A stretch of DNA of 64,000 bases from Lepidonotus clava. Taxonomy: Eukaryota > Annelida > Polychaeta > Phyllodocida > Polynoidae. The position numbers and the translations under genes are program-made. The stretch covers positions 9,134,114-9,198,113 of the forward strand of contig OW387149.1 in assembly GCA_936440205.1 (NCBI GenBank), in the 5' to 3' direction. The notes beneath the pieces are model-generated. The model was not told the DNA's origin. It saw only the letters and a program-made list of their open reading frames with translations, and ran no database searches. This document shows, one piece after another, positions 1 through 10,786 of the stretch (its first letter is position 1; each line of letters begins with the position of its first letter).

Positions 1-142
1 ATGGATCTCAACTCCAAAATCACGAATTTTTAATGGAGTTCAAAGGAGAGCAGGTTTATATTTTGAAACAGTTTCAGCATGATCAAAATCTGTTCAAAAG
101 AATTACTGTTTCTTATATTGGAAAAACGTAAGAGAAACTTAC

Positions 143-3100
143 AATTAACTCTTTATTTTTAGACATCAAGAACTCTCTTCCAAAGGGTTGATCATCATGG
201 AACAGGGGCTTGACTTCAATAATTTCCTCAATGCTAGGCTGATTATTTTGTTCAAGCTGGAAAATAAAAGACATTAGGTTACGTTAAAACAACAACAACA
301 ACAAAAAAAAAAAAAATAAAACATCCAAGTTGAAGCAGTAAGAAGGAAAAAACAAACCTAATCTTACAATGTAGCGACACCGCAACATGTTTGCCTAACT
401 CGTAAACATAAAACCTACTATGGAAAATATTCTAAAAACTTTTTCAGGGGATTTTGAAACATTATTTTAAAACTTCAATTCTATTATAAATCGAATTTCA
501 CAGTTTGCTAGATAATGGAGCAAAATTAGCCATTCTTGAAAACTTGTACTGCAAAACACCTAATTTTTGACTTGCCCTTTGGGCGTTACATGTTTCTGAA
601 CCTTTTTTCATAAGTTACACAGTGTTTAAGGTTGGGGAAACCCCTAATTCAGGCTGCACCCCCAAAGTTGATGCTTGATGAGCCCTCATTTCTGAGAATT
701 ACCCTTATTTAAGCTGTAACTTTAATTAGAGGTTTAACGGTAGTATAGCCAATATACAAAACTCAGGAAAAATTATGTCAAATGTCAAATCTGTAGATTA
801 GAATACTATCTTTTTCATAACGAAAATATAATGCAATCCTTAATCAACCCTACTTTGTATATAATATCCTCCATTAGTCTTCTATGACCGGGGTCCTGCA
901 CTTCTCCGCAGTGCTTCTCCATGCAGTGCAGTGCATCGGGGTAGTGCGGTACACAGGTACGCAAGTTGCGCTCACCAAACTGTGACTGCTGTTCGGGAGT
1001 CCAAAAGTGTCGAGACAGTAGTTGGCGTGGGAACAGGAATCTGAAACCATACAAATTTATGTGTGATAACATGATTCCTTTGGTAAAATGACACATGATT
1101 TATTACCCCGTGGGGGTTCCAGGGAAGAATAGGCCCCCAGTAGCCCCTGCTAATCATATAAGGCAACGATAATGGGGACCCAGCACTGACCAAGTGGTTC
1201 TTTGGGTTCAATTACCGGTTGGTGCCAGGTTCACTAAGGGATGAGGTACAGCAAAAATGATTTCCAGGTTTTCCCTGCTGTTTGCCTGCCCTGTCACCTT
1301 TTTTTTATAATTATCTTATTTATACTGGGAGTTACAATTTGGCCAAAAGGCAATTTTTCGTTGTTCCCCAATGATACATCTAGATAGGGGGAATTATCTT
1401 TTACATATTGATTGCAGTTATTGAGTACAGTAATAATTATCATTAGCAGTAGTACAAACAGAAAAGGGATATGTACGATTACATTTTAAGTTGAAAATTA
1501 GATTAGAAATAGTGAATTTTTGAATATAAAATATAGTGAAATACACTGAACAAATTAACAAAATTCTTGAAACATAATTACAAACAGCCAAAACGAGATA
1601 GGAAATAGTTATATCATCTCAATAGTGAAACACGACCCCTACAGGAACATTTCCTTCATCTCATAGATACGATCACCAAAGACAGAACTCTTCCCAAATT
1701 GTTTTCGCTGCGAAAATGACCCTGGCTATCAGTACAGCTTTAAACCTGCATCACTAACTCACATGATTTATTAGAAGTATAGCATGAGTGCTTAGGATAT
1801 TATCTTTGTTTTCTATATAATGAGCTGACATTTTGGTTGATTAAAGTTTTTCCATACAGTCAAGTCACGCCTTTTCTGTCAGATCAAAAGGGTGTAGGGA
1901 AAAGAAAAACTTGATGCATGCACAATCTGAGTTTATATCCCATTGAATATTTTAACCAACGGGACTTTGGTAATTTCTAAGCTTCAATAAGAAATTTAAG
2001 CAGGACACATGCTTGATACATACCATTCGAAAGAGAATTTAATGACATACAACATATCTAGAATTAGCCGTTATTCCTAATGGTGTTTTTCAAAATGGCA
2101 GGTAAAGTTGAATAGTGAGATACTTTTATTATAGTTTTAATCACACAATCGCTACAAGATCTAAATTGATATTCTCCTCATATTGACTTGTTCCAATCCG
2201 AAAGAACCTAGTACAGAAACAAGAAGCAAATGACTATCAAAGTTCCGATCGTTGGAACGATCGATGTTCGCCCTTAACTAGAAATCAGAAATCTCATCAT
2301 AGAGGTGGGGGGGGGGGGGGGGGGGGGTCCCAGTAGTGTCCATTGGGCAGTGCAGCTGTCCCGGGCAGCTGTACACTCATTGGTCAACCTGATTGACCAA
2401 TAGGACTCCCTCCTATATCACTGTCCATGCGCCCAAGCAACCATGACCCCCCCCCCCCTCTCCTCCTCCCCCTACCCGGCCTTGCATACACTGACTGCCT
2501 AGACCCTGACTGCCTCCTCCCTCTACCTGGCCAAGCATTACCCCCCACTATATTGAGTGGACTGTCAATGCCCCGGTCCCCTGCACCCACCCACCTGCAG
2601 GTGGCTGTGGCTCAAGTACTGGTTATGTAACCCACTTCTGGCTTCTCAAACTGCACCCATCCCCACCCCCACTCCTTGAACTGAGTTCAAGGAGTGGGGG
2701 TGGGGGAGGGTGCAGGGGAGAGGCCTGCCCACTAAATTACACTTGATGCACACTAATTGTCCAGCTTACAAATGCATGCCGGTGGACAAAGGCCTGTAGC
2801 TACTTGTATGTAAGATTGTGTAACCGGGCAATCAGATCAAAGCCCAAATACCTACAAAAGACATGACTGATTGAGTGAGCCCTTCCCATAAGCTACAATA
2901 CTAAAAACTATAATTAAGGGCTCACAAAAAAGGAAAACAATTCTAGGAACATCAACGTACTACATTCTTTGAATCAGTAAATCCTGAACCAAGAGTAAAA
3001 TCCGTATCTTTCTTGAGCAGGGTTTTTTGTAGTCAAATTTGTGTTTGTTACATTTCGCAGTAGTCACCCAGTTACAGTACCTGAATTACTGACTCAAGAA

Positions 3101-4253
3101 TACTCACACGAGGAAAGGCATGATGACGTCGGTGATGGGCAGGTTCAGCAGGACGACGATCGGTCCCACCCGCAACAGGTCTCGGGGCATCTGACGAATA
3201 GAGAGAGGACAATAATACTTTAAAAACTTTTCCATTTTCTTTAAGTTAACCTCTTGAAACAAAGTAACCTCTTCAATATCACTTTCAAATTTCTTATGTT
3301 TTCCCCTGTAATTCAGTGGTTATTTTTTCCCTATGTTAGTTTCCATAATGTTTCCCAATGTGAAAGTCCATGCAGTACGAATCTAAATAAGTCCTTTTTA
3401 TACCTTTTTGTTCAGTTTTTACCCTGTACTTGAGCTATGTATAAACATGTGTACATAATGCAGTGTGCATAATGAATTGAATTAATACTAGTGTTTTACA
3501 GTGGATAGGAAACAATATTTATTCTTTTCACCATGCCCTACTTAACTTTAGAAAAATACTATTGAAAAAGGAAAACCTTAGAAACGTTTATAGTTACAAG
3601 GCATGGGGTTGCAAGTTAGTTGTTGGTGATAATGATGATTGTTGGAGTTTAAGTTGTGCTCAGCAATTTTTCAGCTATATCGACACCAACTCATGGTTTT
3701 TAGCGTGTACAAAGTACAGTGATCGAATATATGGGGGTGGAAACGACCGAAAGGCAAGCAGTGTAACAGTCATACTCTCGGCTCGAACCAGGTCCGGCCA
3801 CATGCAAGGTGAGGTTAACCACTACACCGTCCCGCCCCCCTACTCGGGTGTTTGTCTTGAACTTACTTGTCTGTAAACATCGAGCTCATAGTAGGAGAAG
3901 TCGGTGGTCTTCTTCCCTTTTCGAATGTCCGATGACACCCTGTACAGAGTTTTTGTGTCCACATAGTAATCCTTTATCCCTACAAGTAACAATGAATATC
4001 AGCTTAAATTGTATTATCCTTATTTGCATTTCAATCAATGCTGTTTATACGTGTTTAACATCATTGTCAGTTAAACTTTTTTTTTTTTAAAGCAGGCTCA
4101 TCTAGCCACGTTTCAAATCATTGTCAATTAAACAACCTCGTCCGCACAAACAATTGTAGTTTTTTTTTGTTTAAAGAAAAGTCCCCATTTTCCTAGTCAT
4201 GGACGAACAACGGTAGATGAATTTAGGGCCAATCACCTATATTCTTTGTTTCC

Positions 4254-4346
<93 letters not shown>

Positions 4347-4366
4347 CATGTATATATATTTGCATT

Positions 4367-4406
<40 letters not shown>

Positions 4407-7400
4407 TTTCCACTCGTCCTTGTGCTTTTTCTTTATTATTGCGATATAGAAGAACAAGACACACTCTTATTATAACTTTTCTTCTTTTGTGTTTATCTCT
4501 AATTCCAATTTCCCACTGTATTTGATACAATCATACTGTATGAGCATGCAATTTCGCGCTTTACATATTCTTACGCATATTGCGTGCATTGCTGTAAATG
4601 TTCAATGTTCAAAATGATATGAGGGAAAAATAAAACATTATGGACCAAATAGAAATATCAAGAAATTTTTTCTTTTTTTTCTTTTTATTTCGCCAAAGCA
4701 GTTAGACAATTCTCAACACTAGGCGCTGATTTTCAGAATTATACACTGGTTTCTATCAAAGGTTAAATATAACTGTAACATTAGTGGCAACAGGTGTTTA
4801 ACAATATAAAAGGAATATGGAGGAAGGGGGGAGGACGGGACATGGATAATACATCTATACAGTCTATGCTATACCAATATACGCCTTACATCTAAATTTA
4901 AATTCGACGTAGGTACCAGATTGTTGCAGTACAACGGGAGCTTCATTCCACATAGTGCTACCAGCATAGATAGGTGATGAGAATGTCTTTGTTAAGACCA
5001 CTTCAGGGACCTTCAAGACCAATTTAGCAAATTGCCTTGTAGGTAGATCACGATCATCAATATAAAAGGGATCAGAAGATCTTTTATACATTAGTCCCAT
5101 CAAATGTAAAGATCTTCTTTGCTCAAGATTGCCCATACCAACTCGACGTATCCTCTCTGCTTTGTCAATTTTATCACCAAATACAATTCTAGTAAATCTA
5201 TTGAACATAGCCTAGAGACGATCCTTTTTTTCATTAGACAATAAAATATAGTAAAAATCATTGTAATCAAACAAAGGTAAAATTGTTGTTTTGAACAAAT
5301 ATAAAGCAGTTTCAGTTGACGCTAGATGTCTGATTTTTGAAAAAGTTACCTTTTTTGCAGCGAGAGAACCTATGATCTTATTGTATTGGGCATCTCCTGA
5401 GAATTTCTTATCTAACATGGTACCCAAATAGTTGTATTTATCAACACAATTTATCAAATTCTTACCCAGTTTCCAAATGGGAGTCCCTAAAGTTACCTTC
5501 CTATATGCATAATGAATATACTCTGTTTTTTTAGTATTTAGTGTTATCCTATTGTTGATACACCAATTAAACACCTTATCTAAATCAGCTTGCATATCAC
5601 TATATACCGTGGCATAATCTTTGCTTGCATGATAAAGTACAGTGTCATCAGCGAATAAGAGACAATGTGAGTGTAACAAAACATTAGGCAAATCATTTAT
5701 GTAAACCAAAAACATTGTAGGACCTAAAGTTGATCCCTGAGGAACTCCAGTGACCAGACCATGCTCATCTGAGTAGTTCCCTTTAAATAATGTGACTTGA
5801 CTACGGTTTGTTAAATAATCCTGGAGGAGAGCAACAGTTTTGGGCAATATTCCGCTCAGGGTAAGTTTTTTGAGCAGTATTTCATGATTTATTGAATCAA
5901 AAGCTTTTTTTATATCTAAGAATGTTGATAAAACTATTTCGCCATTATCTAAATGCAACATGACATCATCAACTAATTTTGATACCGCCGATGAAGTAGA
6001 ATGATTTTTTCGGAATCCATGTTGTAATTTAGTGAAATAATTAGTATCTTCATAAAACTTTTTCAGTTGGTCATGTATCGATCATTACGCGAAAGTAAAA
6101 CACAATGAAAATGCCACTTATTACTGGATGCACGAAACCTTAGCAGCGCGAAAATATACACGTTTACAGTACTACTAATAGTTTGAAACTTTAATAATGT
6201 TTTACAAACCTTGCTTTATCAGCATGTAGAGTTTGTGCGCCTTTGGATAGTTGGCCTCCAAGTTACTCTCCATTCGCTGCATGAACCCCTCATTTTTCTT
6301 GTCGGCGGTCAGATCAACTTTACTGGCTGCATTCACTCGCGGGGTTTTACCGTATAAAATTGTAGAGGAGGACAGGCACCTGAAATGAATGTGTTAAGAA
6401 AATAGACAGAATCCTTATTTTTGAACAACTTGATATTTTGGCAATAATCAATTCAGAAATTAAAGATTTATTCGATAAGCAATCTGGGTGTACTCCTTCT
6501 AAAATCATCTTCCACACAACACTATAATCTTCTAATTCTACTAATTTAATTACCTTGGAAAACATATACATAGGACCAACATATTCCTATTCAAAAATTA
6601 ACAAAGAACTTTCAAAACTGAGCCACAATAGAGTATAACTTTAAAGAAATTCAATTTTTTGTCGTAGACTAAAGAAATACGTCTCAATTCTCCTATATTT
6701 CCTATCATTTTAAAACTTTTTCCCATGAAATTTTGTTGATGCTTTTGGAAACGCTTTTTTTTTTAAATGCTAAAGATACGGGAGATTCAATATCCAGTGC
6801 GGGAGAATGGAAAAATGTCCAAATTTGTTTAAAAATTTGGGAGATCTCCCGAGAGACTTGGCGTCTCTGGACCTTGCGAAGGGACGAGAGCCCGTGTTCA
6901 CTTGACACTGACAGTCATGAGTGAATCTGGTTAATTAACAACTTATGAGTAATTATGTGCAGTATGGAAGAAGGATGCACACAAATTTAGCCTGCGCAGA
7001 TTCTGCAACTAATGTGTGCATTAAAAACGCGTTATTTCGGACAAATAAAACTTTTTTTTATAAAGAAAACATATTCCCTTTGCAGTGTGTGTGAGGGCAG
7101 GACAATACTCTTCAATGTTCAAAACTAATGCGATTGTAAATGATATGAGAATCAGCCCGGATGGCTGACGTCAATGTTACACTTACATTACAAAAGGATA
7201 CGCTATGCCAGCTTAGAAGAAATATTGTTTAACGCAGATCGACCGATTTTATCAGCAGCCGGTTTGAAATCTCTATAATTTATTTTGGTGGCAAAATTAC
7301 CGACATTTTGAGAGAAAGAAACATGTGAAGTAAATTAGAATAAAAAGCCAAATCGTAACTCAAAAACCGTTACCCAGTCTGGTGGTGGATCAGAAACTTT

Positions 7401-9994
7401 TTTTCCAGTTGGCCCTATCAATGAACCCGGCTGGCAACGACAACGTGTTTGTTAAAAGTTACAATGTCATATGTGCCACAACGCAGGACAATGGAAATTT
7501 GCTCGTGTGAAAATGTAACTCTATATCATAATGTTTCGGGTTTTCTATTTTAGTTTAAGTGGGGTGTGGGGCAGGGAGTCAGTGATATTGGGTATGGGTC
7601 AACTCCCTAAGCTGGGCCAGGTCCACTTTTTTAAAAACCAATAATTTAGTTTTCTCTCCTCCCGTGTCATCCCTGCCCTCTGCTACCCCGTAGACCCTCT
7701 CTTACCCCTGCCGGCCCTCCACTAACCCTGTAAATACTCTGTTTGATCCTTTGTGACTCTCTGATGTCATGAGCATGCCAGATTTGGGACATGACTAATA
7801 AAGTCACCGGATTGTGTTCTAACATTGAAAAATATGTCACTGGCTACAACGTCGCTAAGCTAAGACTATACAGTGTTCGAAATTAAGGGCGCACCCTGCA
7901 CCCGGTGTGCATGATTTTACTGCAGGGTGCACTGTTTTGTAGAGCTGTGCACCCAGTGAGTGCACACATTTTTGAGAAAATGAATAGAATTATACTGCTA
8001 AGGGTGCAGGGAAGGTCTGCCGGGTGCATGATTTTCAGAGCTGTGCACCCGGTGAGTGCACAGAATTAAACCTTAATTTCGAACACTGCTATATGCACGA
8101 CCTGTTTAGTAAAATTACATTATCTCCAAATCGTTTTTGGTCGGGCTAGTGGAATCTATCATGAGCAAGTGTAAAATCCTATGCACTAGCCCAGTGGGTT
8201 AGTGGCAGTGAAAATGATAGCGCCGCAGCATGCACCCTGGGTGCATAAACATTTTAAATGGCACATTAATTTTGAGGTCAATGCGCCCATGGAACATTAG
8301 GAATTTTAATTTAATTCAAATTTACCAAGAATGGCAAATTATGTCTCAGTAAATTTGATAGGGAGTGCGCCATTGTCGCATGCTGTGTTTCTCTAACATT
8401 ATCACTGTAGTGAAAAAAAAAGGTTCCTTGCACATAATTTTTCAAATCATTATGTTTTATATAGATAACTTGGCTCGAGTATCCTAACCAAATTTGAGAA
8501 GAAATAAAGTGAAAATATTGAGGTATAAGAGAGTTATTAGATCTAAGGGAATAAAATCAATAAGGGAATTCCCTAATTTCTGGGCTTTTCAGTATTCACC
8601 GTGTGACATCACAATGCTAGGAATTCCACCTAGATATAATTTGGGATTACCAGGCTATGAATGATTGCAGATTATTAATATTATCTATCATAATTGTGCT
8701 TATCCGGCTAAATATACATTTTTTATTTTAAAGTATACCGGTATATTCCTTCTTTGTGACGTCATAAATTTGGGGATTTCTCTTAAAAAATTAAATAAAT
8801 TGCAAGTTTTAAATGGTCCCTAATTGTGCCCAAATTAAGAATTTTCTTTAGAGTTTCATGAGTTTAAAAGGGCAAGATGTGAATGACATGCTGTACTTAT
8901 TTTATTGGATAACAACTGTCCGCCCATTATGTGCAAAGTTTTCTTTAAGGAAAACCCCTGCTGATTGGTTAACTCAGTTTTACGTCTACACCTTTGACTG
9001 AGTTCCAGTCAGTACTACAGACAGTCCCATCCATTTCTCTCCACAACGTGACTCCCTCCTAAAGTTGTCGCTGGTGCTTGTCTGATAATTTGATACCTAC
9101 ATTCCAGGGGGGGGGGGGGGGGATCAAAAATAGCATGAGTGCCATGACGTAATTTTATGGACGGCCCCAGCCCCAGGGCTTTGAGTTTGACAACTTTTGT
9201 GATAAAAGCTGTCGTTTAGGCTGAAAGGTGTAATTGTAAAGAGGCGGTGCACCGGGGCGGGACCCATTCAACACAGACCAGGCAGTGATTTGATATGAGT
9301 CAAGACACGACAAGAGACCACGTTAAGCCCATCCCACATTGGATATATGCTAGGGTTGGACAAGGGTTGGACAAAATTACTTTATGCATCATCCTTGTTT
9401 CCAAGAGTTGGGGTTATTGAAATAAGCAAGAATTATGTTTTTCTATATCTTCAAGGACTACTTTAGCATTATGATTTCTTAAATTTCATCAGTTGAAAGA
9501 TTTGTAGGTTTTCCAGCCAATCATAATGCTGTATTTCAGTACAAAATAGGGTTGGAAAATGATAACATATAAAGCTACATTTTACCAAATTTAGGAGCAA
9601 TCTGTCACCCAAATTGTTTTGGTTAATTTTGTATTCTACAACTGTCTTCAGGGATTAAGCATGGAGGCAATTTTGAAAATATTTCATAGCAAACCTTAGT
9701 GTTGATGTAAACTGGGATGGGCTTATTACATGCGGGCGACCTGTGTCCTTACATCACCCACCGATAGGGCGATAACGTGCTTAGTCAAACTCAAAGGCAA
9801 ACTGTAACCGTGATTGAACATTCAGTCAACAATCACTACAATAATGTAACAATAACATTTCACTTCGTAGGGATTATGTAGCATCCTATATCTTACCTGT
9901 TTTGCCTAATTAAATGACTTCGTGCTTGATTAAACAGGATATTTTGGTTTTTTAGTCGGAGAATTAGTTGAAGTGGCTGCCTGGAGGTCGCCAT
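143..9994 (-). CDS. LETMD1: LETMD1-like mitochondrial protein, N-terminal 255 codons (gene runs off left edge)
   Basis: Six coding exons on the minus strand, in order: 9994-9897, 6379-6210, 3979-3867, 3190-3108, 1040-854 and 256-143. All have AG/GT borders and their phases join in one frame (98+170+113+83+187+114 nt). The start is the ATG at 9994, which opens [18 protein letters not shown], a basic, acid-poor leader as expected for mitochondrial import. The fifth exon reads [20 protein letters not shown], close to vertebrate LETMD1 as I remember it ([20 protein letters not shown]). The exon before it holds a hydrophobic stretch, [20 protein letters not shown], matching the membrane segment of the family. 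LETMD1 is an inner-mitochondrial-membrane protein with a LETM1-type ribosome-binding domain; only the start of that domain is in the window. The gene lies head to head with the desaturase. I see no frameshift or stop in the joined exons. Family assignment is by remembered similarity, and the C-terminal exons are not visible. Confidence 0.87.
257..853. other. LETMD1 intron with a degenerate repeat piece
   Basis: AT-rich intron. The part near 632-745 (cccctaattcaggctgcacc and following) resembles a stretch at 20265-20490 (cctaatttaagccgcggctc), so both are probably remnants of one dispersed repeat. Nothing else is recognised. Confidence 0.35.
1105..1768 (+). repeat. SINE copy, split by about 340 bp of other sequence
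   Basis: The segment 1105-1290 (ggcccccagtagcccctgct, ...gacccagcactgaccaagtg, ...caggttttccctgctgtttg) and the segment 1650-1768 (gatcaccaaagacagaactc, ...ttgttttcgctgcgaaaatg) are the two halves of the repeat seen uninterrupted at 33030-33395. The sequence between them has no counterpart there, so it was inserted or is a lineage-specific part. The copy lies in a LETMD1 intron, antisense to the gene. Confidence 0.6.
1769..3107. other. LETMD1 intron: homopolymer runs and a 32-bp inverted repeat
   Basis: Contains a G run near 2307-2326 and a CT-rich stretch at 2447-2480. At 2651-2682 and 2684-2715 two 32-base arms form an inverted repeat with a single-base loop; 30 of 32 positions pair, and the arms are rich in CCCCACCCCC. 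The remainder is unremarkable. Confidence 0.6.
4260..4404. repeat. TA microsatellite
   Basis: About 145 bp of (TA)n broken by a few TG and CA steps. It produces spurious tyrosine/isoleucine open frames on both strands. Confidence 0.95.
4664..6083 (-). mobile_element. 5'-truncated LINE (non-LTR retrotransposon), reverse transcriptase end
   Basis: Reading the minus strand from about 6083, one frame gives the reverse transcriptase core: GFRKNHST, then [17 protein letters not shown] (first catalytic Asp), [21 protein letters not shown] (catalytic FADD box) and KKTEYIHY. The frame continues through a thumb and C-terminal region ([32 protein letters not shown]) to a stop at 4864. One in-frame TAG at 5209-5211 interrupts it, where a Gln codon is likely. 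An A-rich tail (AATAAAAAGAAAAAAAAG on the minus strand) marks the 3' end at 4664-4690. The endonuclease region and everything before it are missing. The clade is uncertain, in the broad CR1/Jockey-like set common in marine invertebrates. It sits in a LETMD1 intron in the same orientation as the gene. Confidence 0.9.
6380..7870. other. LETMD1 first intron, unique-looking sequence
   Basis: AT-rich intron without features I can support. The region 7560-7720 is C/T-rich but shows no ORF or repeat border. Confidence 0.4.
7871..8088. mobile_element. Short TIR element (MITE), 218 bp, 5-bp target duplication CTATA
   Basis: Starts CAGTGTTCGAAATTAAGG and ends with its reverse complement CCTTAATTTCGAACACTG. 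It is flanked by CTATA at 7866-7870 and 8089-8093. The interior repeats GTGCACCCGGTG-like segments in both orientations, so the whole could fold back on itself. No coding capacity. Confidence 0.8.
8089..9323. other. LETMD1 first intron, further unassigned sequence
   Basis: Contains GCACCC-rich segments near 8220-8300 related to the interior of the neighbouring MITE, and a G run at 9109-9122. Otherwise nothing recognised. Confidence 0.35.
9324..9726. mobile_element. MITE family 1, copy 1 (TA target site)
   Basis: Perfect terminal inverted repeat AGCCCATCCCA / TGGGATGGGCT bordered by TA on each side. The interior (gggttggacaagggttggac, ...ataagcaagaattatgtttt, ...gcatggaggcaatt) matches a second copy at 35380-35829 in the same orientation. 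TA duplication and short TIRs fit a Tc1/mariner-mobilised element. It lies 170 bp downstream of the first LETMD1 exon. Confidence 0.85.
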
Positions 9995-10786
9995 GTTGGA
10001 TCTGTTTCGCTGGTTCTGAGCCTCTGATCCCGAAAAGCATTATATCCGGCCGGCAACCAGCTTAGGCTGTAGGTAAAACACGCACCTGCAGGTACACGTT
10101 TACTCTTTTAGTTTGCCTGTGCTCCTGTAGGGGGCGGCCTCACGTGTGGGAAGGAGCGAACATTATGTGTTTTCTGGGGATGAGGGCTGGAACTATGAAT
10201 TATTTTAAAGAATATCGATAGGCCTATATCTCAGTCATGGCACATGTTGTATGTATTTACCTCACATAGGCCTACCAATTAATTATTTTGCCAATTTTAT
10301 TGAAAATTAACTTTTTAGAAAAATAAAACTAGACCTATTCATAGATATATATCAAATTGTGCTGGGATGGATCCAGAAAATTGTTTAAATGAAGTGATCT
10401 AAACATTTTCATTTTAATTTATCTACAACTGATCTAGGCAATTTTTGACCTAGATTTATTTGAGATCCAAAATATGGAGAAAAGAATAAATAATCTAAGA
10501 TCTAGCTGTTGGAGAAAGTAATTGAACTCTATTGTTGTGTATAGTAAGTAAAACATAGGATTCAGTTGTTCACAGAAGTAGCCAGAGGTTTAGTTCTGTG
10601 AGTTATTCAACTCCACGACCACGCCCACCTGTCCCACAAATAAAGGCCACGCCTCACTTGCAGGGATCTCGGTCAGGGATTCCCCTTATCTCCATAATGA
10701 CGTCACACCCCGCCCGAGGGTGGTATCCCAGCAGCCGCCAAGCAAAACAACGCCCATTTCTCTGCCCAGTTTCCTAAACGTCGGCC
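9995..10786. promoter_or_regulatory. Shared head-to-head promoter region of LETMD1 and the desaturase
   Basis: This 0.8-kb interval separates two divergent start codons. Next to the LETMD1 ATG is GCCGGATATAAT (minus strand, about 10041-10052), which contains a GGA core of the ETS type. On the desaturase side there is a perfect CRE palindrome TGACGTCA at 10698-10705, followed directly by CACCCCGCCC, a GC-box that also resembles a sterol-response element (one mismatch to TCACNCCAC). Vertebrate FADS promoters are controlled by SREBP, so the site fits, but control here is inference. The middle of the interval (10200-10560) is AT-rich and shows nothing else I recognise. Confidence 0.5.

Noticed and set aside
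4237-4530. Tyr/Ile-rich frames on both strands
   Set aside because: Direct translation of the TA microsatellite.
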